Source of the DNA: Gigantopelta aegis
Taxonomy: Eukaryota; Mollusca; Gastropoda; Neomphalida; Peltospiridae
Direction of reading: 5' to 3'
Length of the DNA: 64,000 nt
Assembly (NCBI RefSeq): GCF_016097555.1
Contig: NC_054706.1
Span: 55,639,899 to 55,703,898, forward strand
Shown here: one piece after another, positions 23,691 through 34,836 of the stretch
How positions within the stretch are numbered: position 1 is the first letter of the stretch
Layout: every line of letters starts with the position of its first letter
Notes under the pieces: generated by a model
Database searches by the model: none
What the model saw: the letters and a program-made list of their open reading frames with translations, nothing else
Told to the model about the DNA's origin: nothing
Position numbers and translations under genes: made by a program

Positions 23691-24028
23691 TAAAACTCAC
23701 GTGAACTGACTTCTGGTTACCTAAAATTTTGAAATATTGTCCCCTGATATGCCATAGAACTGATAAAATAATTAACTCTATCTAAATTGAGGTATAAGTC
23801 AGTTATACCCACATTTACTTGGTGTATCGGTGAATATCATCCATTAAAGGCTTTTTGTAGGAGATATCGCTGGCACTTTAATTTGCGATATTTCCTGCGA
23901 TATTCTCCTAGGAGATATCGCTTCATATAATCTTGATTGGTCAAAATGTAATCACAAGACACTAGGGGAGTATCCTTTATATATATATCCCTACAGTTTT
24001 GGTCGTGTGAACCTCCTCAGGTTTCGAA
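23691..24028. other. inverted-repeat spacer, left part; GATATC-centred repeats
   Basis: No gene. 23859-23921 holds 'aggagatatcgc' twice and its inverted form 'gcgatatt(c)tcct' twice within ~60 bp. Confidence 0.6.
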
Positions 24029-24349
24029 ATGGAAATGTTTTATTTAACGACGCACTCAACACATTTTATTTACGGTTATATACCGTCGGACATATGGTTA
24101 AGGACCACACAGATATTGAGAGTGGAAACCCACTGTCGCCACTGCATGAGCTACACCTTTCGATTAGCAGCAAGGTATGTTTTATATGCACTATCCCACA
24201 GACAGGATAGTACATACCACGGCCTTTTTTACACCAGTTGTGGAGCACTGGCTGGAACGGGAAATAGCTCATTGGGCCCACCGACGGGAATCGTTCCTAG
24301 ATCGATCGCGCATCAGGCGAGCGCTGTACCACTGAGCTACGTCCCGCTC
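24029..24349 (-). repeat. SINE, head 1, tail A (duplicate of 15717-16033)
   Basis: Complete reverse copy in the inverted-repeat spacer. The junction with the next SINE is identical to that at 16033/16034. Confidence 0.9.
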
Positions 24350-24555
24350 TTACGGTTATATGGCGTCAGACATATGATTGAGGACCACACATATAATGAG
24401 AGAGGAAACCCGCTGTCGCCACTTCATGGTCTACCCTTTTTGATCAGCAGCAAGGGATCTTTTATATGCACCACCCCACAGACATGATAGTACATATCAC
24501 GGCCTTTGTTACCCCAGTTGGGGAGCACTGGCTGGAATGAGAAATAGCCCAATAC
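24350..24555 (-). repeat. SINE, tail A part (duplicate of 16034-16240)
   Basis: Same truncation points as the copy at 16034-16240. The shared block continues to about 24825. Confidence 0.85.
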
Positions 24556-25349
24556 AACTCATTATTTAAACATGTATCCAACTCGCTTTCGATCGTTAGA
24601 ATCGTTCCAAAATAACTCGTAATATACATTACAGCTAATGGCCACTCATGTAGTATTGTCTACATATAATATACATTATTTACAACAATCAATGCATTAG
24701 TAACAACACAACAGTATTAGTGGAAAACAGTTTTCGTTGTGGGTCAATCGGTTGTTTTACAAGACACCATATAAATGATTATTTCATAAAACAAATCTCT
24801 TTGTTAAAATAACATTTCAGACATAAGGTAACCGATTGTTAGGTATCGTGAATATAAGTCTCGGAACCGATTAGTCAGGCCTACCTAATCAGAAAGCACC
24901 TGACTTACGGTTCTGTGCTACATTTGTGGTTCAAATGTATTTAAAAACAAACTCTTTTTCTCGTTCATTGCTGATATATAGTACTTTTAATTTTAGAATG
25001 TAATTGTTCACTACGTAACCGACTGGTGGTTCTCGTGATTTTAAAGTTGTGTAATCTACACGCGAACTGAACTACGGTTCTCGTGAAATATTGTGCCCTG
25101 CAAATAAGATCAGTAACTAGAAAGTAGTAAATAAAGAAACGAAAATAACTTTAAATTTGCTCTAGTGGTATCGTTAAACAAAACAAACTTTATACTTTCA
25201 TCTACATCGTGTGCAACATGTGGAAATAATAACATCCGTGCCTCTAGCATCAATAGTAATACCCAGAGACCGTATTTTCGAAGCCATCTTAGCTACAACA
25301 TATCCTTAAGTTGATATAAATTAATAGAATTGTTTTTGTAATCGACCAA

Positions 25350-26943
25350 TATTTATTTATACAAGTAAGTTTTCATTTTGACCCATCGGCAAATAATTGG
25401 GGGGTCCGACGGGTCATATTAGACACAGTGTATCAAAAATCAGTTTAATCAATTTAAATCATAAAATGAACACTTTCAGTATGTAAAGCCAAAAGGACAG
25501 ATAAAATATAGTAATGAAGGCCTTTTATTTGAACAAACTGACTGGGAAAAATATTATGCTTTACCATTTCGATGTGTGAAAAATTCTAGCCTTCAATGGT
25601 TTCAGTATAGATTACTGTAAATCATATTAGCTACTAATACTTTTCTATACAAGATTAAGACCGGCCTCGGTGGCGTCGTGGCAAGCCATCGGTCTACAGG
25701 CTGGTAGGTACTGGGTTCGGATCCCAGTCGAGGCATGGGATTTTTAATCGAGATACCGACTCCAAACCCTGAGTGAGTGCTCCGCAAGGCTCAGTGGGTA
25801 GGTGTAAACCACTTGCACCGACCAGTGATCCATAACTGGTTCAACAAAGGCCATGGTTTGTGCTATCCTGCCTGTGGGACGCAAATAAAAGATCCCTTGC
25901 TGCCTGTCGTAAAAAGAGTAGCCTATGTGGCGACAGCGGGTTTCCTCTAAAAACAGTGTCAGAATGACCATATGTTTGACGTCCAATAGCCGATGATAAG
26001 ATAAAAAATCAATGTGCTCTAGCGGCGTCGTTAAATAAAACAAACTTTACTAATACTTTTCTATACAAGATTAACTACACTGATTCTAATATATGTAACT
26101 TCTGTAATAATTTTCCCTAAACAATACAACATTTATTTTTCGATTGCGATAAGGTACACACTTTATGGGAAGCAGTAACAGATTGGATATTTACTCGAAC
26201 AGGAACTATAATTCATTTTAATAAAATTATTATAATATTTGGTTTGATAAATAATAATAAAAGCAATTTTCTAAACTGGTTAATAATTAATATAAAATAT
26301 TATATATACAGTATGAAAATACAAAAGAAATGTTTAAGTATTAACGCTGTGCATGGCATAATGCAACAAAAATTTGAAATTGAAAGGTATATTCTTTTAA
26401 AAACTTGTAAATACGATGTATTTAATAATGAATGGACAACGTGGCAAACACTATTTTATTGAGACTTAAAGATAATCTAGATATGAAAACAGCTTTTTTG
26501 AAAACAAAATTCAGACTACATTTTAGAACAAATATAATACTTTTAATTTCATCTCTTCCGTATATACTTCTGGTAGATGTGGGTACATCTGTGAATATAT
26601 GTACATGTATAATATATATGTGTATGCATTTATGTATGTGGGTATCTCTATGAATATACTGTCATATATGCGCAATTATGCACGAAGTGACTCTGTTCCT
26701 TCTTTCGTTTCTTATTTCTTTTTTTTTCTTTTTTTCTTTTTTTCTTCTCTATCTTTCTTTTCAATTTAGGTCAGTGCCCTAGAGGAGTTTTAAAAATATT
26801 TCTTCATACTAGATATGTCTATGTAATTACCTGTATATGTTACTACTAATATATATATGCTATGTATTGTAGTAGTGATTTAGGGTCCCAACCCTAACAC
26901 TACGTATTCTTCTGGGACAATAAAAACAAAACAAAAAAACAAT
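25350..26943 (+). pseudogene. LINE, 5'-truncated, C-terminal zinc-knuckle region and 3' UTR
   Basis: Codons read QYVKPKGQIKYSNEGLLFEQ, TDWEKYYALPFRCVKNSSLQ and WFQYRLL. After the inserted SINE come NICNFCNNFP and TIQHLFFDCDKVHTLWEAV, then the tail FLNWLIINIKYYIYSMKIQK. The C-x2-C..H-x4-C 'ETI.HLF..C..V..LW' pattern is the zinc-binding segment that follows reverse transcriptase in L1/Tx1-like and related LINEs. At least three in-frame stops are present (in FKS*NEH, YRLL*II and NNFP*TI). The 3' UTR ends in AATAAAAACAAAAC near 26920-26943. Confidence 0.8.
25659..26048 (+). repeat. SINE, head 2, tail B, inserted in the LINE
   Basis: tRNA-like head 2 ('ggcctcggtggcgtcgtggc', 'actgggttcggatcccagt') joined to a tail-B body ending 'cgtcgttaaataaaacaaac'. 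A 26-bp direct repeat ('actaatacttttctatacaa' plus six bases) flanks it at 25633-25658 and 26049-26074. The mirror position in the left arm is empty. Confidence 0.95.
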
Positions 26944-27420
26944 GAACACTTTCCAAAAAGATACCAAATATGAGACTGACTACTGGGCAAGTGAAAAACA
27001 CTGCGTGAATTTCGCAGAGAGGCATCATATTTAACAGCGACCTACAAATTTCCAGTAGCTTGTTGGCAAGGTTGTCCACCTAGGTTGTGATCCTACATAT
27101 ATGTAGATATGATTTTAGGTGGCAAACCTTTTACAGCACGCCGGGTCCTTTTTACCATTTTGTCCCCTGGGTATAACATCAGTTATACTAGACATTCTTA
27201 GTTGTATAACATGTAATCCATTTTTATGCTGACATTGGGATTCAACTAATTCTGTGTAAACCTACATCAAAATATTAATTCCGACAGCTAGTTCGTACTG
27301 AATAAGCAAATAATAAACTGAACGACAAAATAGTTATCATGTTCAAAATAGCACATCTGTACAAGGCAGTCAGACAAACGTTCCTGTGAATCACTGTCAA
27401 GTGTTTCATCTGTATAACGA

Positions 27421-27671
27421 AGGAAGGAAATGTTTTATTTAACGACGCACTGAACACATTTTATTTACGGCTATATGGCGTGGGACATATGATTAAGGAC
27501 CACACAAATACTGAGATAGGAAACTCGCTGTCGCCACTGCATGGGCTACTCTTTTCGATTAGCAGCAAGGGATCTTTATATGCACCATCCCACAGACAGC
27601 ATAGTACATACCACGGCCTTACACCAGTTGTGGAGCATTGGCTGAAACGAGAAATAGCCTAATGGGCCCAC
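27421..27671 (-). repeat. SINE, tail A, head truncated
   Basis: Mirror of 21232-21483. It is also the start of tandem unit A, with the same junction to the next fragment as at 39325/39326 in unit B. Confidence 0.85.
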
Positions 27672-27865
27672 CGACTAGAGACGAAACCCGCTACATGTTT
27701 TTCATTATTAGCAAAGGATTTTTTTATGTATCATCCCACAGATGGGATAGCACACACCATGGTGCACTGACTGGAACGAGAAATAGCCAAAATTGGCCCA
27801 CCAACGGGGATCGATCCCAAACTGGAAACGCATCTAACAAGAGCTTTACCACTGGCCCTTGACAC
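27672..27865 (-). repeat. older SINE fragment, body and head
   Basis: Reverse SINE piece ('ttatgtatcatcccacagat' to 'gagctttaccactggccc'). It is orthologous to 39326-39515 and to 52545-52675 in units B and C. Confidence 0.75.
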
Positions 27866-28044
27866 GTAAAATGCTTCTTTTTTATTTACTAAAAACGTTG
27901 AGTACTTCAAATATAAATAAAGAAACATGTTATACTTTACACATACATTTATTAACACGTTGTATAATACACAAACATATTTACTTAGTATGATATGTGT
28001 AAAATATCTTATTTTGTAAATATACGATGACTCATGTGATAATC

Positions 28045-28402
28045 CATTTCAACCCAACTACACGTCAATCTATTTTGATCCAGTCATACGTCAATCTAGT
28101 CCAATCTATTCTGATCCAGTCATCCAATCCAGCCACATGTTGAAATCCATTCTATTCCAGTCATACGCCAGACCATTCCAATCCAGTCATACATCAACAC
28201 ATTCTAATCCAGACATACGCCGATCCATTTTAATCCAGTCATGCATCAACACATCCAATCCGGTCATACGCCGATCCATTCTAATACAGCCATACGTCAT
28301 TCTATTCCTATCAAGTCATACGCTCAATCCATTTTTAATACAGTATTGCGTCATTCTATTCCAATCCTGTCATACGTCAATCTATTCCAATCCAGTCATA
28401 CG
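28045..28402. repeat. 26-bp satellite, unit A (~14 copies)
   Basis: Degenerate tandem units of the form 'tacgtcaatctattctgatc' + 'cagcca'. The last unit runs straight into the stop codon of the fucosyltransferase copy on the minus strand. Confidence 0.9.
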
Positions 28403-29366
28403 TCAATCCATTCCAATCCAGCCGGGGTAGAAATAGTCCGAGTAGTCGGCAGAATATTGCTTCCTCAGCTCCGAGCCTTCGCGAGCCGCGTGTTTATAGT
28501 AGACTGTCTCCCCGTCAGCGAGGAAACTACCCCACCAGCCGAACGTACCCACCGTCATGATGCTATGGTTACAAGACGACAGAAGACACATGTCCACTTC
28601 AGGTGAATTTCCAACGGAGTAGAATATATTATTGCTCGAGTTAAAATTACTCTTCACCCAGTCCACTGAATCGGAGCAAACCAAGAATATCACTTTTGAA
28701 AACTTGCCAGTGAAATATCCCATAGCCTTAGTTATATATTCTTTTGGTGCAAGAGTAAATCCAAATTTTAAACGATCACTGTTTATATCACCTCGTCGAA
28801 TGTGTACCCCGACAAACGTGGGAGGTTCGGCGTTTGTCGAGTTTGACGTTCGGCGTTTATACTCCTTCATCACGCAGTGTAAAATGGTCTTTGCTTTCGT
28901 CACGGTGGGTTTCTTGAATCTGAACTGTCTTCTAATGGCAGCGACGTGGTTCTGGAAGTATTTCCAAGACTGGAGATACTTTCCTAATTTGTAGTCTGCG
29001 TCTGTGGCGAAATTAAGGAATGTTTTCTTATAAGTACAACATACATTGAGATTTCGTAACGTGGTCTTATCACAAACCATTTTGTCTACCTTGGTGGCAT
29101 CCAAGACGAAGACGCCGTTCAGCATCCGGTCTTTAGCCACAAACATTGTCATGTTTTTGTCCTTCGCTATTCCGTAACTAGTTGCATATGAAACATCTGG
29201 TTGCCAAGACGACAGGTATCGACATCACAGATGTAATGTGCGGTTTGATTGGGTTCCATCTTTAAACTACCATTGACGATCGCTTTGTTGTTAGTGTTTT
29301 GGATCCAGTGGACATAGAAACCAACGGAGACAACCGCAAACACAACCAGCAAGAAGAACGTCAATC
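28403..29366 (-). pseudogene. GT11 alpha-1,2-fucosyltransferase, unit A, exon 2 (frameshifted)
   Basis: Same gene as the intact unit C copy. GT11 enzymes move L-fucose from GDP-fucose to the 2-position of a terminal galactose in the Golgi. The motifs VGVHIRRGDI and TVGTFGWWGSFLADG are intact, as are the membrane segment and the stem. One base is missing from an A-run near 29191 relative to units B and C, so the frame breaks just after RLGNQMF. Gly before that motif is Cys here (VDTCRLGNQ). The acceptor 'ttatcacag' and exon start at 29366 are kept, and exon 1 is at 33681-33705. If the A-run is a sequencing error, this copy would be functional. Confidence 0.85.
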
Positions 29367-29909
29367 CTGTGATAACAAAGAGGACTTCGACAGCACCGTT
29401 AAAGAGCCACAAACAGAAAGAGAAACAGAGAGACGGACAGACCGAGAAACTAACAGACAGCAGACACATGATTAGAAAAACAGACAGACAGGCGGACAGA
29501 CGCATCAGATGCGGTATTATCATAGTTGAAATATGACGTGCACAAGCGTACGAGACAGGGGCCTGGTGCAAAACTTCAAATTCGGGCAAACATGATACAG
29601 ATATTCGAGCAAAATGTGCTAACTTGAGACCTTTTTACCACGTATTTCCATCATTGTACCCTCAAAATTAGTTGAACTCCATGTAAAAATGCGTAATGAT
29701 TCATTTGCAACCATATAGGCCTATAGCTCTTTGGTAGTAATAATAATTATATGAATAAATGTTGTTATGCAGATTCAGACATTGTCGTTGAGATTCGGGC
29801 AAAAGCCAGCCTGTTCCCCTACAAAAACGGGAGCCCGTACACCTATGATGACGTATATGTATAGAGTACACGGGGGGAAAAGAGAAAACGTTACAAAGTT
29901 ACTAGGGCC

Positions 29910-30290
29910 TTAGAGGGACATTCCTGAGTGTGCTGCATTGTAAGATGTTTACGACTAATAAAATATTTCTACGATTAAACTTACATATTAAATGTATTTT
30001 CTGGTTTAGAATATCAGTGTCTGTATATTCAATGTGTTTCTGGTCGTCTTAATATTTGTAAGAAGCCCAAACTGGATTTTGTCTTCAAATAATTTCGAAA
30101 TTATATTTTTGGAAATAAAATGAAATGTTTACCTAGTACAAATATTAGAACAATCAGAAAAATGTTTAATATACAGCCACTAATATTTTGTGCAGAAATA
30201 TATATTTCTTAAGTAATTACAATCGTTAAAAAGTCTTTGTTAGTCGATAACATCTTAAAAAGTGCAGCAAACTCAGGAATGTCCCATTAA
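29910..30290. mobile_element. MITE with TTAA-type ends
   Basis: The terminal inverted repeats read 'ttagagggacattcctgagt' and, reverse-complemented, 'ttaatgggacattcctgagt', continuing with 'gtgctgca' / 'ttgctgca'. It has no coding capacity. Its internal 'tggtttagaatatcagtgtc' core is shared with 43650-44029. It lies in the intron of the unit A fucosyltransferase copy. Confidence 0.8.
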
Positions 30291-30384
30291 CCCGAACACT
30301 GTGCCGTTCGCGAGCTAGACAGACATTTAGACGGTTATGGTCGCTATAAAAAACCGGAATTACTGCCCACCACCGGGTAGGCAT

Positions 30385-30500
30385 ATTGGGACGCAGCTCT
30401 ACCACCGTCGCGCGGGGGTATTACGTAACCAAGCTGCACACGGCCCTCTAAAACAATTAACATCGCCACAGGCGAAAAGATAAGAGCATGTTCCGTCACA
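30385..30500 (-). mobile_element. solo LTR, end fragment only
   Basis: About 115 bp matching one end of the LTR family at 18329-19562, in reverse orientation and ending ..CCGTCACA. Only this end is present. It is a fossil in the intron of the unit A gene. Confidence 0.8.
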
Positions 30501-30555
30501 TGTACCCTGTCGCGAAAAAGCGGTCGCTAATTGTTTGTGCATAGGTCCATGTTTG

Positions 30556-30942
30556 AATGGAAATGTTTTATTTAACGACAAACTCAACACATTTTATTTA
30601 CGGTTATATGGCGTCAGACATATGGTTAAGGACAACACAGATATTGAGAGAGGAAACCCGCTGTCGCCACTTCATGGGCTACTCTTTTCGATTAGCAGCC
30701 AGGGATCTTTTATATGCACCATCCGACAGACAGGACAGCACATACCATGGCCTTTGTTGAACTAGTTATGGATCACTGGTCGGTGCAAGTGGTTTACACC
30801 TACCAATTGAGCCTTGCGGAGCACTCGCTCAGGGTTTGGAGTCAGTATCTGGATTAAAAATCCCATGCCTCGACTGGGATCCGAACCCAGTACATACCAG
30901 CCTGTAGACCGATGGCCTAACCACTACGCCACCGAGGCCGGA
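30556..30942 (-). repeat. SINE, head 2, tail A
   Basis: Reverse copy. The tail-A end is at the left, a body section follows, and then head 2 ('gggatccgaacccagta' .. 'ccaccgaggccgg') is at the right. The same architecture occurs at 32034-32411 and 48128-48509. Confidence 0.9.
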
Positions 30943-31102
30943 TAGATCCATGTTTGAAGGCTAATTACTATGAAAATGAATTAAATTACTAAGTTTAGTT
31001 TGATAGCCAAACGGCTAATAATAATAAGTTTGTCAGAAGGAATGCAAATATGTTTGACTTTAACAAGTCTCGGTGTGTATACACTGAATTTCACTTGTGA
31101 TA

Positions 31103-31285
31103 CAAATAAAGTTTGTTTTGTTTAACTATACCACTAGAGCATATTGCTTTATTATTCATCAGCGATTGGATGTCAAATATTTGGTAATTCGGAAATCTAG
31201 TCTTCAAACGAAACCACCTACCATTTTCCATTAGCAGGAATGGTTCTTTTGTATGTATTTCCCCAGAGACAGGATAACACAAACA
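31103..31285 (-). repeat. SINE, tail B, head truncated (unit A)
   Basis: Starts 'gtttgttttgtttaactata' and ends in the body. It is orthologous to 43143-43320 in unit B. Confidence 0.8.
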
Positions 31286-32033
31286 TAAAGACCGTTATAT
31301 TAATAGCTATTTAATAATACTGCTGTGTAAACGTATATGACAAAACGATCGTCCAAAACAACAAAACAAAACCAAAAACAAAACCAAACAACAACAACAA
31401 GAAAACTCATGAACAAGGCATTCTGTCACTGTGGTACAAAATCAGTTTTAGATGTTTTACCGACAATGCACTTCATATCCACTTTCTATAGGTAGAATCA
31501 AAAACAAAAACTAAAATACGATCAGATGCACTAGTAATCATCAAACTGAAAAGCGATAAAGCTACATTGACCTCTATAATTAGACCGTAACAATGTACAA
31601 GGGAGAAAATTGAAGTATGAACTTGTTCACTAAACTATAAACATGATGTCTATATTTGAAGCAAATTTTAACATCTTTTTCGATTAGATACATTTTAAAA
31701 CAACTCGTTGTGAGATAAATGGTATCTAACGGCCACTCATGTATTATTATCTATTTATTACAAACCAGTGTAAGATATTGCTCATGTCGTAACAAGCACA
31801 CACTATCTAACTAGTGTAATATTGGCGTGACGTAGATAACTTGCTGATCCTGTTCGTACAAAAATAACGTGTAATAGGTCTCGACATCTGCTTACTTCTG
31901 CGCTGCGGCTTGTTTGCAGTTGGTTTGTAATAATAAAAAAATAAAAAATAAACTAGCTCGCCTGTCACACCATTTTATTATATTGGTGAACAGTGTTCTG
32001 TATCCGACTCGCTTTTTCTCGTCAGATACAAAG
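31286..32033. other. unit A intronic sequence with a foldback-element end at 31672-31765
   Basis: Orthologous pieces of unit B (44410-44710 and 45150-45470) occur in order. At 31672-31765 only the right terminus of the foldback element remains ('caactcgttgtgagataaat', 'ggccactcatgtattattat'). No gene. Confidence 0.6.
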
Positions 32034-32411
32034 AAGTGTTTTATTTAACGACGCACTCAACACATTTTATTTACGGTTATATGGCGTCAGATATATGGTT
32101 AAGGACCACACACATTTTGAGAGGAAACCCGCTGTCGCCACTACATGGGCTACTCTTCCGATTGGCAGCAAGGGATCTTTTATTTGCGCTTCCCACAGGC
32201 AGGATAGCACAAACCATGGCCTTTGTTGAACCAGTTATGGATCACTGGTCGGTGCAAGTGGTTTACACCTACCCATTGAGCCTTGCGGAGCACTCACTCA
32301 GGGTTTGGAGTCGGTATCTTGATTAAAAATCCCATGCCTCGACTGGGATCCGAACCCAGTACCTACCAGCCTGTAGACCGATGGCCTGCCACGACGCCAC
32401 CGAGGCCGGTG
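32034..32411 (-). repeat. SINE, head 2, tail A
   Basis: Reverse full-length copy. Unit B lacks it at the corresponding place (near 45500), where 'gtcagata.caaaactgttca' is continuous. A 'gtcagatacaaa' word flanks both ends here and is the likely target duplication. Confidence 0.9.
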
Positions 32412-32646
32412 TCGTCAGATACAAAAACTGTTCACTAATTTTATAAAAATGGTATGACAGGCCAGGGCAGTACCCTGATCATAATCCATATGAAACACTA
32501 TACAAATTAAACCCTGAAATGTGTATGCTATTTTCTGGAGTAAAACAAAAGTGATATTCTCAGGGGGCGATAGCCCTCCCCCCCCCCCCTCGTCCCCCCT
32601 GAGGGTACGGCCTTGCAGGCAAGCTCGTTTAGTATGCTATATTACA

Positions 32647-33102
32647 TACTCTTCAAAAAAGTAGGGGAACTTTAAATATTAATGTTATACGTTTTGATCA
32701 CAGACATCCTAGTAAAGAACGTTCAGGTCTGTTGATCAACACACCGAAAAACATTCCATACTTTGCACATGCATCACGCAGTTGCCCCATACACGTGCGT
32801 GGGGTGTCATTCTCGATTTTGAGGAAGATCCATTAATCACTGTGGAACATTATTTCTGTCAATCTTTTTCATTCTGTTGATCATACAGTTGTTATTGTTT
32901 TGATTTTTGCCATTTTTATTGTTTGAATCGTCCTGCAAGACCTTTGGTGGTCATAAAACCTACTGTAATATTGAACTACCGGTTGTAATGTTCACTATTA
33001 TCATATAACCATTCCGCATAGCTAATATACCTTACAATTTTGGCAATTGTAAATTCTTATTAGAGTTCCCCTACTTTTTTCTTCTTTTTTTTTTGAAGAG
33101 TA
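32647..33102. mobile_element. MITE related to the Tc1 element
   Basis: The inverted termini are 'tactcttcaaaaaagtaggg' + 'gaact' at the left and, reverse-complemented, 'tactcttcaaaaaaaaaaag' .. 'gtaggggaactct' at the right. The first ~12 bases equal the ends of the Tc1 copy at 14094-15596. No open frame of use. It is absent from unit B. Confidence 0.8.
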
Positions 33103-33156
33103 TATAAAACGAGTTATCCCTACCTTTAATAGTGTTCAGCGTCATCACCAGAGGGC

Positions 33157-33445
33157 GGGGCGTAGCCCAGTTGTAAAGCGCTCTACTGAAGCGCGTTCTG
33201 TCTAGGATCGATTCCCGTCGGTGAGCCCATTGGGCTATTTCTCGTTTCAGCCAATGCATCACGACTAGCATATCAAAGGCCGTGGTATGTGCTATCCTGT
33301 GTGGGATGGTGCATATATAAAATATCCGTTGGTAACTAATGGAAAAATGTAGCGCGTTTCTTCTCAAAACCTATATAACAAAATTAACAAATGTTTGACA
33401 TCCACTAGCCGATGATTAATAAATCAATGTGCTCTAGTGGTGTGG
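33157..33445 (+). repeat. SINE, head 1, tail B (unit A)
   Basis: Forward copy, orthologous to 45714-45982 with shared variants ('ctctactgaagcgcgttctg'). Confidence 0.85.
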
Positions 33446-33680
33446 GGTTTTTTTTAATTGTCTCCACCACGCTACTCATGTGTTGATCTTCAGAATTCAC
33501 CTCTAAATGTTAGTCGTGTTGTCTTTATACGTATTACGCACATTCACTCTGTTCATATTTTAAAATACTTTGATTTATAATTAACTTAGCCGTATTAGAT
33601 CTTTGTTAGCATATTTCACTTAAAATTACCTTTCGGTATATCAGATTTCTTATGATAATTCAGCAATTTCTTAAACTCAC

Positions 33681-33705
33681 CTTTTGTTGTCTGCAACAAT
33701 GCCAT
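33681..33705 (-). CDS. proposed exon 1 of GT11 copy, unit A
   Basis: The minus strand reads ATG GCA TTG TTG CAG ACA ACA AAA G, followed by the donor GTGAGTTTAAG. It encodes MALLQTTK and ends in phase 1, matching the phase-1 acceptor at 29366. The same 25-nt exon is conserved in units B and C. The intron would be 4,314 bp. Confidence 0.65.
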
Positions 33706-33990
33706 GTCGATTGGAAGATAAGACGAGAGTGTATGCGTTGTTAGGTCAATGAAACTGCACCGGTAGTTATGTCCGCAAGAAGTGGAGGTGTGTTGGGGGA
33801 GGGCGTGGGGAGAGGTTATCAGTAACAACAATGAATAATTCGACTACAATCTAAACGTAGTACAGTATGTGAAAGCTAACGAGATTGGTGTGCACGTCTT
33901 GTGGATTATCTTATCTGTGTTTAGGGTGGCTTCGGTACGTGCATGTTTGTAGTTCATTCGTGTAACGGTTATCGTACGTTAGGATAACAA

Positions 33991-34399
33991 GGAAGGAAGC
34001 AAATGTTTTTTTAACGACGCACTCAACACATTTTATTTTCGGTTATATGGCGTCAGACATATGGCTAAGGAAGGAAGGAAGGAAGGAAATGTTTTATTTA
34101 ACGACGCATTCAACACATTTTATTTTACGGTTATATGGCGTCGGACATACGGTTAAGGACCACACAGATATTGCGAGATGAAACCCACTGTCCCATTTCA
34201 TGGGCTACTCTTTTCGATTAGCAGCAAGGGATCTTTTATATGCACCATCCTACAGGCAGGGTAGTACATGCCACGGACCTTTGATATACCAGTCGTGGTG
34301 CACTGGCTGAAACGAGAAATAGCCCAATGGGTCCACTGACAGGGATCGATCCCAGACCGACCGCGCATCACGCTTTACCAGTGGACTACGTCCTGCCCC
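33991..34399 (-). repeat. SINE, head 1, tail A, with a partly duplicated 3' end (unit A)
   Basis: A short tail-A piece (33995-34068) is followed by ggaa repeats and then a complete reverse copy. The same tandem start is found at 46570-46972 in unit B. Confidence 0.85.
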
Positions 34400-34587
34400 T
34401 TATGATAACAATGTTAACTTACGTGGTTAAAACATTTATTCGCAATAAAGCAGTGCATTCCACTGTCAAAATGTTGGTGAAATAAAGGTGTTCTAAATCA
34501 GAAAATGATTACAGCATACGAGGAATATAAATCTATTTGGGTTTTAACATCGTCAAAGTACTTTTCACTCGACACGTTGTTGGAAAT

Positions 34588-34676
34588 GATGGTCTTTAAG
34601 CATATGTCCGACGCCATAAATAACACCGTAAATAAACATGTGTTGAGTGCATCGTTAAATGAAACATTTCCTATCC
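34588..34676 (+). repeat. SINE tail A fragment (unit A)
   Basis: 'tatgtccgacgccataaata' to 'gcatcgttaaatgaaacatt'. It is orthologous to 47158-47250. Confidence 0.8.
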
Positions 34677-34712
34677 TTTGTTGAAAATGACTGCCCTTTC
34701 GAGTGTTTTAGT

Positions 34713-34836
34713 TGGGGGGGGGGGGGGGGGGGGGGGGTAAACGGTTTAACGTGCATATATACCACGAAGGTTTCACGCACGCCTGTCCTGGGCTTAATCT
34801 CTGGCCTTTGCCAGTGACTAAGTCCAGGACAAGAGG
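34713..34836 (-). repeat. retroelement 3'-end module with 12-bp target duplication
   Basis: Reverse copy of the module seen at 52118-52205 ('taccacgaaggtttcacgca', 'cagtgactaagtccaggac'), preceded by a G27 run at 34712-34738. 'gagtgttttagt' flanks it at 34701-34712 and 34837-34848, so it inserted as a very short unit. Confidence 0.7.

Larger units (their letters stand above)
24835..27672. repeat. large inverted repeat, right arm
   Basis: Reverse complement of 21231-23690. It is longer mainly because of a 390-bp SINE inserted at 25659-26048 that the left arm lacks. Confidence 0.9.

Noticed and set aside
24029-24487. 152-aa frame and its relatives (15768-16172, 38989-39276, 52684-53061)
   Set aside because: They lie entirely in reverse-oriented SINEs. 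The recurring 'MFYLTTHSTHFIYGYMASDI' peptide is SINE sequence.
28241-28606. 121-aa plus-strand frame over the satellite and GT11 end
   Set aside because: It is antisense to the fucosyltransferase exon and the satellite. The conserved frames at 28632-28994, 41412-41774 and 53891-54253 are shadows of GT11.
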